A stretch of DNA of 64,000 bases from Dehalococcoidia bacterium. GTDB lineage: Bacteria; Chloroflexota; Dehalococcoidia; SpSt-223. The notes beneath the pieces are model-generated. The model had not been told where the DNA came from and did no database searches. It saw only the letters and a list, made by a program, of their open reading frames with translations. The stretch covers positions 186,001-250,000 of the forward strand of contig BPIC01000005.1 of assembly GCA_026003895.1 (NCBI GenBank), read 5' to 3'. Of this stretch, positions 55,843-64,000 are shown in pieces. Each line of letters begins with the position of its first letter. Positions within the stretch are counted from its first letter, which is position 1. A program made the translations under genes and the position numbers.

Positions 55843-56859
55843 GTGGCGACTGAAACGATTTTGGGCCGGCATGCGGTCAGCGAAGCGCTCCGTGGTGGCC
55901 GGCAGATCCGCCGTCTGCTCCTCGTTGGCGCCCGGGGGATGGTGCCGCCGTCCTACCAGGATCTCGCCGTGCTTGCCCGCCAGCACAACATTCCTATTCA
56001 TATGGTCAACCGCCAAACCCTCGACCGCATGGGATCGCACCATCAGGGCGTTGCGGCCGAGGTCGAAGCGTTCGGCTATGTGGAGATCGCCGCGATGCTC
56101 GACGCGGCCGAAGCGTCCGGCCGGCCGCCGCTGATCGTGGTGCTCGATTCGGTCCAAGACCCTCAAAACTTTGGCGCCTTGCTGCGAAGCGCTGCCGCCT
56201 TCGGCGCTCACGGTGCGATCATCCCCAAGCATCGCGCCGTCGGCGTCACTCCGGCGGTGGAACGCGCCTCGGCTGGAGCGGTATCTCGATTGCGGATTCA
56301 CCAAGCGACCAATCTCCCGCGGGCACTCGATGAGTTACGCGAGCGGGGTGTCTGGGTGTACGGGATCGATGCTCGCGCCCCACTTCGCTATGACGAGGTC
56401 GACTTGACCGGGCCGATTGCGATCGTCGTCGGATCGGAGGGAGAGGGGATTGGCCGCCTTGTCGGCGAGCATTGCGATCGGATGATTCGCGTGCCAATGG
56501 CTGGCGAGATTGATTCGTTGAACGTTGGTGTGGCCGGATCGATAGTCCTCGCCGAGATCTTTCGTCAGCGCGAGAAGGCCGGTCAGGCGTCCGAGGGCCC
56601 GCTCCCTCCAAAACCGGGAAAGCCAAAGCGCGAAGGCGGCGCGCCCGTGGTTGCCGATCTCGAGGCTCGGGAACGCCGATCGTCGCCGCCCTCCAAGCCC
56701 GGCGTGCCGCGGGCAGCACCGGACCGTGCTCCGGAGTCCAACGGCCGCCGAGGCGCGCCCGCGTCACGTCCCCCCACGCCGGCTCGATCTTCTAAAGCTC
56801 GGCGGTCTGGTCGGCCGCCAGGAATGGGCGGGCGCGGCAAACCTGGCCGTCGGAAGTGA
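55843..56859 (+). CDS. rlmB: SpoU/TrmH-family RNA 2'-O-methyltransferase (RlmB-like)
   Basis: The enzyme methylates the 2'-OH of an RNA ribose; RlmB acts on a G in 23S rRNA. Residues 1-75 are the substrate-binding domain (ETILGRHAVSEAL). The knotted methyltransferase domain has VVLDSVQDPQNFGALLRSAA, IVVGSEGEGIGRLV and MAGEIDSLNVGVAGSIVLAE, the three SpoU motifs. The GTG at 55843 follows GAGG and lies two bases after the binding-protein stop. The last 90 residues (from about 250) are a Pro/Arg/Lys/Gly-rich disordered tail that RlmB usually lacks. It overlaps maf by four bases (GTGA). Confidence 0.9.
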   Translation: MATETILGRHAVSEALRGGRQIRRLLLVGARGMVPPSYQDLAVLARQHNIPIHMVNRQTLDRMGSHHQGVAAEVEAFGYVEIAAMLDAAEASGRPPLIVVLDSVQDPQNFGALLRSAAAFGAHGAIIPKHRAVGVTPAVERASAGAVSRLRIHQATNLPRALDELRERGVWVYGIDARAPLRYDEVDLTGPIAIVVGSEGEGIGRLVGEHCDRMIRVPMAGEIDSLNVGVAGSIVLAEIFRQREKAGQASEGPLPPKPGKPKREGGAPVVADLEARERRSSPPSKPGVPRAAPDRAPESNGRRGAPASRPPTPARSSKARRSGRPPGMGGRGKPGRRK

Positions 56860-57440
56860 CGCGTCTCCTACTCCTTTCCTCCTCACCCCGCCGACGTGCG
56901 CTGCTCGAGGGCGCCGGTTTGACCTTCGACGTTCGTCCCGTTGATGTGGACGAAGCGCCCCGGCCGGGCGAATCGCCTGCCACGCTGGCCGAGCGTTTGG
57001 CGCGCACCAAAGCCGCGGCCACCCCGGAACCCGCTGCCTGGGGGATCGCGGCTGATACGGTCGTCGCGCTTGACGGAGTCCCGTTCGGTAAGCCAGCGAG
57101 CCCAGAGGAGGCGGCCGACATGCTTCGTCGACTGCGCGGCCGCTGGCACGAGGTCCTCACGGGTGTGGCCGTCCGCCGGCCCGATGGCCAAATCGTCTCG
57201 GCCGTTGACCGGACGCGGGTGCTCCTGCGGACCTATGACGACGAGGAGATCGCCGCGTACGTGGCGAGCGGCGATCCGCTCGACAAGGCCGGCGCCTACG
57301 CAATCCAGCATGTCGGATTTCACCCGGTCGCAGCAATCGAGGGCCGCTATGACACGGTGGTTGGCCTCCCAGTCGCGCTCGTCTTCGACTTGCTGGCGAT
57401 CGCCGGCTGGCCGGTCAATTCAGCCGCAGGTCGGCAATGA
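56856..57440 (+). CDS. maf: Maf-like nucleoside triphosphate pyrophosphatase
   Basis: Maf proteins hydrolyse dTTP, UTP or modified nucleotides to monophosphates. The 194-residue protein has SSSPRRRALLEGAG, ERLARTKAAA, the AADTVVALDG motif and GDPLDKAGAYAIQ. The Asp of ADTVV and the Lys of DKAGAYAIQ are kept. The GTG at 56856 overlaps the rlmB stop. The 3' end overlaps the convergent gene at 57415 by 26 bases. Confidence 0.92.
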   Translation: MTRLLLLSSSPRRRALLEGAGLTFDVRPVDVDEAPRPGESPATLAERLARTKAAATPEPAAWGIAADTVVALDGVPFGKPASPEEAADMLRRLRGRWHEVLTGVAVRRPDGQIVSAVDRTRVLLRTYDDEEIAAYVASGDPLDKAGAYAIQHVGFHPVAAIEGRYDTVVGLPVALVFDLLAIAGWPVNSAAGRQ

Positions 57441-58089
57441 GGTCGCTCTCGGTTGTCTGAATCGATAGGATGCGAAAGCCGACGGCGCTCCGGTAGGCGT
57501 TCATCCGGGCGTTGATTGACTCTTCGACCACGTCGGCTACCTGATCGCGAAACGGCGCCAAGAGCAGCGACGACGAGAGCGGAGTCACCTCGATGCGATT
57601 TCCGACGAGCGACATCTGGCCGGTGAAGGAGAGCGCGAGGTCGCGGGCGCCAATCGGTCTGGCGCGGAGGGCGATCACGTTCCCGGGCCGGATGTCCAGT
57701 TCGACGGCGTCGATCCCTGCCCCGATCCCGCTCGTCGGGATCGACTGGTTGGCAACGAGATTGAGATAGGGCTCGGAAATTCGGAGCTGGACATCGTAGC
57801 GACCGACAGGCGGTGGCGTTGGCTGTGGCGCTGCTTCCCCCACTGGGGTAACCGTCGGCACCGGGAGCAGGCTCGGCACTTCCGTTGCCGTCGGCGCTCC
57901 TGTCTCCGCGCCGTACGTGATCGGCGCGGCCAACTGGGCCACAACGTTGCTCAGCATGGTATAGCCGAGGGCTGCCAGCGTGACGAGTGTGACGAGCGCC
58001 CCTATCGCCATCATCCCAATCGAATAGAGGCACGAGTGGAGACGTGGGCTGGGTGTTGGATTAAGCCTGAGGCGTCGTGGCTCGGTCAC
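57415..58089 (-). CDS. Membrane-anchored hypothetical protein (LmeA/DUF2993-like fold possible)
   Basis: A 224-residue protein with a cytoplasmic tail, one membrane helix at about residues 24-50, a Pro/Thr/Glu linker (about 62-92) and an extracellular domain of about 130 residues. That domain has the alternating pattern QLRISEPYLNLVANQ, VELDIRPGNVIALRARP and FRDQVADVVEESINARMNAY. The last segment recalls LmeA/DUF2993 lipid-binding proteins, but I cannot confirm it. It starts with GTG 58089 behind GGAGGG. It is divergent from the beta-propeller gene and convergent with maf. Confidence 0.7.
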   Translation of the reverse strand: MTEPRRLRLNPTPSPRLHSCLYSIGMMAIGALVTLVTLAALGYTMLSNVVAQLAAPITYGAETGAPTATEVPSLLPVPTVTPVGEAAPQPTPPPVGRYDVQLRISEPYLNLVANQSIPTSGIGAGIDAVELDIRPGNVIALRARPIGARDLALSFTGQMSLVGNRIEVTPLSSSLLLAPFRDQVADVVEESINARMNAYRSAVGFRILSIQTTESDLIADLRLN

Positions 58090-58140
58090 GGCGAACCCTC
58101 CGATTGCTTAACGCCGGGCTCGATGAGCCGTTCCGCCTGC

Positions 58141-58169
58141 TTGACTCCTCTCGGCGTCCGCCGAAGAAT
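58141..58169 (+). promoter_or_regulatory. Promoter of the beta-propeller gene
   Basis: TTGACT (58141-58146), a 17-base spacer and AAGAAT (58164-58169). The expected leader to ATG 58213 is about 37 bases. Confidence 0.55.
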
Positions 58170-58212
58170 ACCTGCTGGAACCGTTCTCGCAGGAGCGTTT
58201 GGGAGGCGTGTC

Positions 58213-59547
58213 ATGCGATTTGTGCTTGCGCTGACTCTCACGCTGGCGCTGCTGGCGCCGGCGACTGCTGCGGCGCAGCAGCCGAGCGCCGGGATGCTCG
58301 CCTTCGCTGGCCCGTTCGGGATTTGGACGATCGGCGCCGATGGACGGGGTGAGCAACTCCTGCAGACGGGTCCGGGCGCGGATATGCCAGCGTGGTCGCC
58401 CGATGGCCGGCGATTGGTCTACGTGATCAACGGCACGCCGGAGGCGGGCGTCTGGATTTACGACTTAACCGACGGCTCACGGCGGCAATTAACGCGCGAC
58501 CCGTGGCGATGGCCGGCGTGGTCGCCGGATGGCCGCGCGATCGCATTCACCCTGCCGCGTCCTTTCGGCTCGGATCTCGGGATTTGGGATTTGACCGTTG
58601 GCGCCGGCATCATCATCGCCACCGGAGGGTTCAACGAGGCGCCTGCATGGTGGCGGGACGGCTCGCGGCTGCTCTTTAGCCGCAACGGAGAGATCTGGAA
58701 CATCCGGGTTGACGGAGGTGAGGCCGGGCCAATGGCCGGGCTTGTCGGCGTACGGGTCCTGCAAGCCGCGTGGTCACCTGATGGGCTTCGCCTCGCGTAC
58801 CTCACCACACCGAAAGAGCAAAGCTTCGACGATCCGACTGCGCCGGTCCAGCTTTGGGTCGCCACCAGCGAAGGCTTCGATGGGCAGTGGATCGCGCAGG
58901 GCAATATCGACCGGACGCAGCGGGTGACGTGGTCTCCCGATGGCAACCGAATTGCGTTCGCGGTCGCGACCGGCGTCGGGTCGGACATTTATGCGGTCTA
59001 TCGGACCGGCGGCGACTGGCAACGGCTCTCCGATGGTCGAAATCCGGCTTGGCGGCCACTCGCGGTCGATCCTGCGCGGCCCGTCTCGACGGTGTGTGCC
59101 ATCGCTCCGGAGCGGCAATTTGCCGAGGCGTTCCGGAAAGCGCCTGCCTCGCAACAATTTATCGGTTGCCCCACCGACCAAATCGTTTCGGTCCAGGGTG
59201 TGATGCAAGAGTTCGAAGGCGGATTTTTGTATTACCGGACGCTGCCGACCGGCACGACGACGTGGGTTTTCTTCAGCAATGGCACGTGGACGGCCGGCGA
59301 TCCGCGTCCCCTCGTTGCGGCGCCGATCGCCGCCCCGCCGCCCGGTCGCCTCGTTCCTCGAAATGCCTTTTTCAACGTTTGGGTTGCGCTCGGTGGTCCG
59401 GCATCGCCGCTTGGCTGGGCCACGAGCGAGGAAACGAGTTTTCCGAGCGACGGCCAATCGTATGAGCGTGGGCTCGCGTTCGCCGGTAATAACCGCGTCA
59501 TTTTCGTAAACGTCGATGGGACGTATCAGGTAGTGACGCTACCCTAA
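58213..59547 (+). CDS. Exported TolB-like beta-propeller protein
   Basis: A 444-residue protein with a signal peptide (FVLALTLTLALLAPATAAA, cleavage near residue 22). At least five WD40-like TolB blades follow, each with the 'P.WSPDGR...Y' pattern (MPAWSPDGRRLVYV, PAWSPDGRAIAFT, RLLFSRNGEIW, AAWSPDGLRLAYL, VTWSPDGNRIAFA). The C-terminal 150 residues (FIGCPTD through FFNVWVALGGPASPLGWATS) resemble the aromatic repeats of the secreted protein at 49737. GGGAGG lies six bases before the ATG. It probably acts outside the membrane in binding or scaffolding. There are no Tol-Pal partners. Confidence 0.82.
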   Translation: MRFVLALTLTLALLAPATAAAQQPSAGMLAFAGPFGIWTIGADGRGEQLLQTGPGADMPAWSPDGRRLVYVINGTPEAGVWIYDLTDGSRRQLTRDPWRWPAWSPDGRAIAFTLPRPFGSDLGIWDLTVGAGIIIATGGFNEAPAWWRDGSRLLFSRNGEIWNIRVDGGEAGPMAGLVGVRVLQAAWSPDGLRLAYLTTPKEQSFDDPTAPVQLWVATSEGFDGQWIAQGNIDRTQRVTWSPDGNRIAFAVATGVGSDIYAVYRTGGDWQRLSDGRNPAWRPLAVDPARPVSTVCAIAPERQFAEAFRKAPASQQFIGCPTDQIVSVQGVMQEFEGGFLYYRTLPTGTTTWVFFSNGTWTAGDPRPLVAAPIAAPPPGRLVPRNAFFNVWVALGGPASPLGWATSEETSFPSDGQSYERGLAFAGNNRVIFVNVDGTYQVVTLP

Positions 59548-59706
59548 TCTCGTCCGCCCCTTGCTGCCACGTCCGAGCGACGGATTGGTCGATCGGGCCA
59601 GGACTTGCAGTCTGTCTCGGTGAGACATCAATTCGGGTTCAGCTTCGCGATCGGCGCCAAAATCGGAGGATCAGGGCTGGGAATCGGGGTGACGACCCTC
59701 CGGTTC

Positions 59707-59715
59707 TGATATGAT
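59707..59715 (+). promoter_or_regulatory. Extended -10 promoter of the kinase-like gene
   Basis: TG-A-TATGAT, hexamer at 59710-59715. The following bases (TTCTTGG) repeat those of the tRNA-Lys promoter. The leader to GTG 59764 is about 42 bases. Confidence 0.6.
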
Positions 59716-59763
59716 TCTTGGTGATTCCCGCCAACTCGCGCCCAGCGCGCCATAGGAGACGAG

Positions 59764-61377
59764 GTGCAGGAGCTTCGAGGGGTTCAGCTCGGCCCCTACG
59801 TCCTCGAACGCGAGATCGCACAGACCGGGGCCGCGCGCGTCTTTCTCGGCATGCAGACGACGCTCGGACGTCGGGTCGTTGTCAAGGTGCTCACCCTGTC
59901 GGGTGTGCCAAATCCCACCGTAGCCGAGCGGTTCAAGCGCGAGGCCGCTGCAATTTCACGATTGCGCCATCCGCACATTGTCACCGTCCATGACTTCGGC
60001 GAGGAGAGCGGCCTGCTCTACCTCGTTACCGAATATGTGGAGGGGGGAACGCTCGCCGATCGGCTTGGTCAGCCGATCCCCTTCATCCAGGCCTACCTGA
60101 TCGTGTCGCAGGTGGCGAGCGCGCTCGACTATGCCCATTCGCGCGGCGTGATCCATCGGAACGTCAGCCCAGACACGCTGCTCCTGGTCGAGCGCGGTGG
60201 TCCCAAGAGCCTCCTCGACGGCAACTATCACCCATGGGTGCTGCTGTCCGACTTCAGTCTCGTCAAACTCACCGATTCACCGACAGTCACCGGGAACGCG
60301 GCGGTCTTTGGCGCACCCTATTACATGAGCCCGGAACAAGCTCAGGGGCAGCCAGTCGACAAGACGACGGATATCTACTCGCTCGCTATTGTCGCGTTCG
60401 AACTGTTGACGGGGCACGTGCCGTTTGGTGGCAACACGGCCTTCGAGGTTGCCAACAAGCACATCGCCGAACCGCTGCCGAGCGTTCGGTTGGTCGCGCC
60501 GGAGCTGCCGGCCGACCTCGACCGCGTGCTGCAGACGGCCGCCGCGAAGTTCCCGCGTGAGCGCTATCAGTCGGCGGGCGATTTCGCTGACGCGTTCGCG
60601 CGCGCCGGCGGGATTGAGCCGAGCGGCCGAGACACGTCAATCGTGACCCCGGGCTTCGGAAACGGCGTGGCGTATACGCCAGCCGGCTTTGCCGAACCGA
60701 TTGACGATGAAGAGGAGACTCCGGTTCGGTCGCTGCCACCTTGGGCGATTCCGGCGGGCGGCGCGGCAATCGGACTCCTGTTTATCTGTCTCGCGGTGTT
60801 CTGCGGGCTGAACGTCGTTGGGCCGACAGTCAGCCGTGCCCTTGGGTTGGCGACGACCCCTACACCGACCGCCTCGCCAACCGCCCGGCCGGTTTTGCCT
60901 GCGGCGACGGGCACGGTGACCGTCACTGCTGGCTCTCCCGTCACGCCGACTATCCCTTCGCCGACCGTGGTCGTTACCGGCGCGGTCATCTTCCCCTCGG
61001 ACACCGAGGCGGTCCAAAATGCGGTGCGGCAAAGCAACGCCGTTTGGGCAAAGGCTGTCGGCAAAGGCGGGACGACCGACGAGTTGAGTACCGTTTTCGC
61101 CGGCCGGTGGCTCAACCTGATCACGAGCCAAGTCCGAGCACTGCGAAGCAACCAGCAATATCGCGATGCCCAGTTGCTCGATCTCCGGATTGAGTCGATC
61201 GATTTCCAGAGCAATACCACCGTCACCGTGCGCACCGTCGAACGCTGGAACGACACACTTCGCGCGGAAAATGGGACGTTGATCACGACGAATCCGTCCA
61301 ACCTGCGGCAGGAGTATGACCTCGAGCGAATCAACGGCAAGTGGTACGTCGTTGATTCGCGGATTCAGCGAGGCTAG
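59764..61377 (+). CDS. Membrane Ser/Thr kinase-like protein, probable pseudokinase
   Basis: A 537-residue protein with an N-terminal Hanks-type kinase fold (residues about 10-275), a membrane helix (about 332-352), a Thr/Pro-rich linker and an extracellular domain of about 140 residues with a NTF2-like look. The ATP lysine (K41), helix-C Glu (E60), the DFG Asp (D163, in SDFSLVKL) and SPE are present. The catalytic loop reads HRNVSPDTL (131-139) instead of HRDxKxxN, so the catalytic Asp is Asn 133 and the Mg-binding Asn is Thr 138. The glycine loop is also degenerate. It starts with GTG behind AGGAGA. Probably a signalling pseudokinase, though weak activity is possible. Confidence 0.85.
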   Translation: MQELRGVQLGPYVLEREIAQTGAARVFLGMQTTLGRRVVVKVLTLSGVPNPTVAERFKREAAAISRLRHPHIVTVHDFGEESGLLYLVTEYVEGGTLADRLGQPIPFIQAYLIVSQVASALDYAHSRGVIHRNVSPDTLLLVERGGPKSLLDGNYHPWVLLSDFSLVKLTDSPTVTGNAAVFGAPYYMSPEQAQGQPVDKTTDIYSLAIVAFELLTGHVPFGGNTAFEVANKHIAEPLPSVRLVAPELPADLDRVLQTAAAKFPRERYQSAGDFADAFARAGGIEPSGRDTSIVTPGFGNGVAYTPAGFAEPIDDEEETPVRSLPPWAIPAGGAAIGLLFICLAVFCGLNVVGPTVSRALGLATTPTPTASPTARPVLPAATGTVTVTAGSPVTPTIPSPTVVVTGAVIFPSDTEAVQNAVRQSNAVWAKAVGKGGTTDELSTVFAGRWLNLITSQVRALRSNQQYRDAQLLDLRIESIDFQSNTTVTVRTVERWNDTLRAENGTLITTNPSNLRQEYDLERINGKWYVVDSRIQRG

Positions 61378-61420
61378 CCAGTCGCGGCGCCGATTCGTGG
61401 TGACGGTGGGCTTCGCGGCC

Positions 61421-61426
61421 GATAAT
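61421..61426 (+). promoter_or_regulatory. Possible -10 element of the DUF2723-type gene
   Basis: GATAAT at 61421-61426, ten bases before the GTG at 61436. There is no clear -35 and no ribosome binding site, so a leaderless start is possible. The gene could also be read through from the kinase-like gene. Confidence 0.3.
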
Positions 61427-61435
61427 CTGGTCGCT

Positions 61436-64000
61436 GTGAACGATCCCGAATCGCACCGCCGGGTCGGCGACCGTCCGCCGGCCCCGCTTGGCGCCGCCGA
61501 TCTCCTGACCGCCGCGATCGCGACCGCAGTTGCGTTTCTCATCTACCGGCAGACGCTCGCGCCATCGGTGGTAGCGCTCTTCGACGATACCCTCGAGTTT
61601 CCGCTTGCCGCCGAGCGCTGGATGGTCCTGCACCCAACGGGGTATCCGCTCTACGCCATCCTGCTTGGAATCGTCGGCGCTCTGCCGATTGGGGAGCTTG
61701 CCTACCGGGTCAATTTCCTTTCGGCCATCGGCGGCGCGTTGGCGGTCGGCGGGCTCGGGGCAGTGGTGCTCGCGCTGTCCGTCGAACCGCGGCGCTTCAG
61801 CGACCGAATAGGGGCGCTGGTTGCCGCCTTCCTCTTCGCCGCCTCGAGCGTCTTCTGGTCGCAGGCGATTGTCGCCGAGGTGTACACCTTGGCGGCCGCG
61901 CTCACGTTGCTTGCCGTGATGACGACTCTGCGCGCCATCCGACGCGGCGCAGGCTGGAGTTGGGTTGCACTGAGCATTGGCCTCGGCCTCGCTCACCACC
62001 GCACCTTTGTCCTCGTCCTGCCCGCTCTCGGCCTCGTTGCTTTGGCTGCGGGAGGGATTCCATCGCCGAGGAGGTGGCGGATCGCCCCGGCCGTCCGAAC
62101 GTGGTGGCCGGTACTGATTGGCCCGCTGCTGTACCTCTATCTTCCGCTGCGCGGGAGCGTCGGGTCGGTCGATGGCACGTACCGGAATGACCTGCCAACC
62201 TTTCTTGGCTGGGTCACTGGGGCGGCCTACCGTGGGTTTCTTCAAGAAAATCCGCTTGCACGCGCCGGCAATCCGCTCACGGCCTACCTCGAGTTGGTGA
62301 TTGCTCAAGTGACGCCGATCGGGCTGGCATTCGGCGCGCTCGGGCTGCTCTGGCTGGCGGTGCGCTCGCGGCCGCTCGCGCTGTTTGTCGTCGCTTGGTA
62401 CGCACCTGCCGCCTTGTTTGCGGTCGTTTATCGTGTACCCGATCCCGAGGTGTTCGCCCTTCCGTCGTTTCTTCCGCTCTTCGCCGCCGCGGGCGTTGGA
62501 GTAGCGGCGGTCGGTCGGGGACTGATTGCCGCCGTTGGCCGGCTTCCAAGTCCTGTCCGTTTCGTCGGCCGGCTTTGCTCCGCCGTTCTGATGATTGGGG
62601 TGCTCGCGGCGCCGATTCGGGCGTTGACCGCCACCTACGAGGACGTCGACCTCAGTAGCGAGACCACGGTGCGGGCCTACGGGCTCGATGCGCTTGGACA
62701 ACCCATGCCAGCCAGCAGCGCCATCATCGGCCTCCTCGGGGAGGCGTCACTGTTTCGCTACCTTCAGTCCGCGCTTGGCAGGCGCCCCGACGTTTCCGTT
62801 CGTTTCGCCGATGCGGAGGACGCCCGGTTGGACGCCGTCGAGGCGGCGCTGCGGGAAGGACGGGAAGTCTACGTCACCCGGCCGCTCGCCGGACTTGCCG
62901 AGCGTTACCACTTGAATGGCGTTGGCCCGCTAATTGCGGTCGAGCGAACGCCCACCGAAGCGGTGCCGCCCGGCGTGCGGCCCATCAACCGACCGATCGG
63001 AGATCTCGAACTCCTCGGCTACACGAGCGAAGTGATCTTCGGTTACGGCCTTGGAGTTGGTGGCCCGTCAGATCTTCGTCTGGCGGCGCGGACGGTCCGA
63101 GTCACACTTTTTTGGCGGGCCACCAGGCCGATGTCGGAGGACCTCGTAACGTTTGTCCATTTTGGGGAGCCGTTTGGCGAACGCTGGGCGCAGTCGGACG
63201 GGAGGCCGGTGCGCGGCGCGTATCCAACCACGCTATGGCGGCCCGGTGCGGTCGTTGCCGACGTTCACGATCTCCCGCTTCCCCTTGGCACGCCCCCCGG
63301 GGACTACGTGCTGGTCGGCGGCGCCTACCGATCGAATGGCGAAGCAGTTCCGTCGCCAGATTCCGTACGCGAGCTTCGGCTCGGACCACAGTCGATCGAC
63401 TCGCGGCCGGGTGGCTACACCCGATCTCGGATGGATCTCGAGCCCGCGTTTGCCCGCTTTGGCAGCGTCACGCTGATTGGGCAGCGCCTTCCGGAGGGCA
63501 TCGCCCGCCCCGGCGGCCAGCTCCCCATCGAAACGCTCTGGCGCAGTGAGCGCGAAATGGGCTCCACCCTAACCCTGACCGTTGAGTTGGTCGGCGACGA
63601 CCGCACGATTCCTCTTGGCAGCCGTCCGCTTGGCGGCCGCTACACCACCATCCGGTGGCAGCCCGGCGAAATCGTGCGTGACCGCGACACGTTCCGGCTG
63701 CCCGGCGATCTCCCGGACGGCCGCTATCACGTCAGGATCGCTCTCGGCGAGGGATTGCGCCATGTGCTCGGAACGATTGACGTCGTCGGTCGGCAACGGC
63801 TTTTCCAACTGCCGGAACTTCCACCCAATCGGACGAGCATCCGGCTGACCGGGGGACCTGACCTTGTGGGCTGGTCGGCGAAACCGATCGAGGACGCCTC
63901 TGAGCCGCAGGTGGCAATCACGCTCTACTGGCGTTCGGCGGGTCCCCTCGATAAGGATTACAGCGTCTTCGTTCACCTTGTGAACATGAACCGCGTTGCG
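61436..64000 (+). CDS. Large membrane protein, DUF2723/PMT-like glycosyltransferase type (partial)
   Basis: The frame is open to the right edge of the window (855 codons, no stop). About ten membrane helices cover residues 20-400. The first external loop reads FDDTLEFPLAAERWMVLHPTGYPLYAILL, here as two pieces: DDTLEFPLAAER and LHPTGYPLYA. This D..EF...HPxGYPLY pattern is that of DUF2723 proteins, related to protein O-mannosyltransferases. The rest is a large extracytoplasmic region with repeated beta domains (LFWRATRPMSEDLVTFVHF; ITLYWRSAGPLDKDYSVFVH) resembling carbohydrate-binding folds. GTG 61436 is the likely start, though GTGs at 61400 and 61406 are in frame. Confidence 0.8.
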   Translation, partial: MNDPESHRRVGDRPPAPLGAADLLTAAIATAVAFLIYRQTLAPSVVALFDDTLEFPLAAERWMVLHPTGYPLYAILLGIVGALPIGELAYRVNFLSAIGGALAVGGLGAVVLALSVEPRRFSDRIGALVAAFLFAASSVFWSQAIVAEVYTLAAALTLLAVMTTLRAIRRGAGWSWVALSIGLGLAHHRTFVLVLPALGLVALAAGGIPSPRRWRIAPAVRTWWPVLIGPLLYLYLPLRGSVGSVDGTYRNDLPTFLGWVTGAAYRGFLQENPLARAGNPLTAYLELVIAQVTPIGLAFGALGLLWLAVRSRPLALFVVAWYAPAALFAVVYRVPDPEVFALPSFLPLFAAAGVGVAAVGRGLIAAVGRLPSPVRFVGRLCSAVLMIGVLAAPIRALTATYEDVDLSSETTVRAYGLDALGQPMPASSAIIGLLGEASLFRYLQSALGRRPDVSVRFADAEDARLDAVEAALREGREVYVTRPLAGLAERYHLNGVGPLIAVERTPTEAVPPGVRPINRPIGDLELLGYTSEVIFGYGLGVGGPSDLRLAARTVRVTLFWRATRPMSEDLVTFVHFGEPFGERWAQSDGRPVRGAYPTTLWRPGAVVADVHDLPLPLGTPPGDYVLVGGAYRSNGEAVPSPDSVRELRLGPQSIDSRPGGYTRSRMDLEPAFARFGSVTLIGQRLPEGIARPGGQLPIETLWRSEREMGSTLTLTVELVGDDRTIPLGSRPLGGRYTTIRWQPGEIVRDRDTFRLPGDLPDGRYHVRIALGEGLRHVLGTIDVVGRQRLFQLPELPPNRTSIRLTGGPDLVGWSAKPIEDASEPQVAITLYWRSAGPLDKDYSVFVHLVNMNRVA

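Overview
The window is one 64 kb stretch of GC-rich bacterial chromosome. The likely host is a member of the Chloroflexota, possibly close to the Thermomicrobia. The grounds are a bacterial translin homologue, MoxR/DUF58/transglutaminase clusters, tandem FmdB zinc ribbons, a K+-independent H+-pyrophosphatase, an HrcA/CIRCE circuit, a ClpC-type unfoldase and many GTG/TTG starts. This assignment rests on gene content, not on a marker-gene tree. I see no phage, insertion sequence or CRISPR array. The content is mostly housekeeping and cell-envelope genes.

Layout, left to right. 1-755: no supportable gene. 845-5538: moxR, DUF58 and transglutaminase genes on the + strand. 5718-9252: a minus-strand GtrA, GT2 and GT39 glycosylation operon. 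9517-11086: a MarR regulator with a frameshifted flavin-dependent oxidoreductase. 11405-13045: a three-PAS protein. 13042-14602: hrcA-grpE behind a perfect CIRCE element. 14744-16937: a VOC protein, a TetR regulator and a thiolase with a palindromic operator. 16981-17779: apparently non-coding. 17780-25871: rarA, gltA, a GT2 enzyme, an LCP ligase, the primary sigma factor and a ChrA transporter. 25948-28978: PHP, moxR and DUF58 (the second copy of the module). 29043-29115: tRNA-Lys(CTT). 29187-36429: an SH3 protein, a sugar kinase, pepA, a two-component system and ilvD. 36430-37256: a short ORF plus structured, terminator-bearing DNA. 37257-39841: an ABC permease and a degenerate ATPase. 39890-41926: a tightly coupled fmdB-fmdB-thiE-translin operon. 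42138-49425: hppA, pfkA, clpC and a four-domain S1 protein. 49737-53846: a secreted protein, rpsP-khpA-rimM and a membrane GT2 enzyme. 54205-57440: a frameshifted solute-binding protein, a SpoU methyltransferase and maf. 57415-64000: envelope proteins, a probable pseudokinase and a large DUF2723-type membrane protein that runs off the right edge.

Recurrent themes. Nine operon junctions overlap by 1-4 bases (TGATG, ATGA, GTGA or TTGA). At least six convergent gene pairs overlap at their 3' ends. About ten promoters carry an extended -10 (TG-N-TATAAT-like), and the sigma factor encoded here keeps the residues known to read that element. Several genes appear leaderless, with the start codon about where transcription should begin.

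I found no single complete undescribed system. The best leads are the translin-containing operon, the ABC ATPase with its catalytic motifs replaced, the membrane pseudokinase, the S1 leader hairpin with its ribosome-binding site in the loop, and the tandem operator in front of the thiolase-tetR pair.
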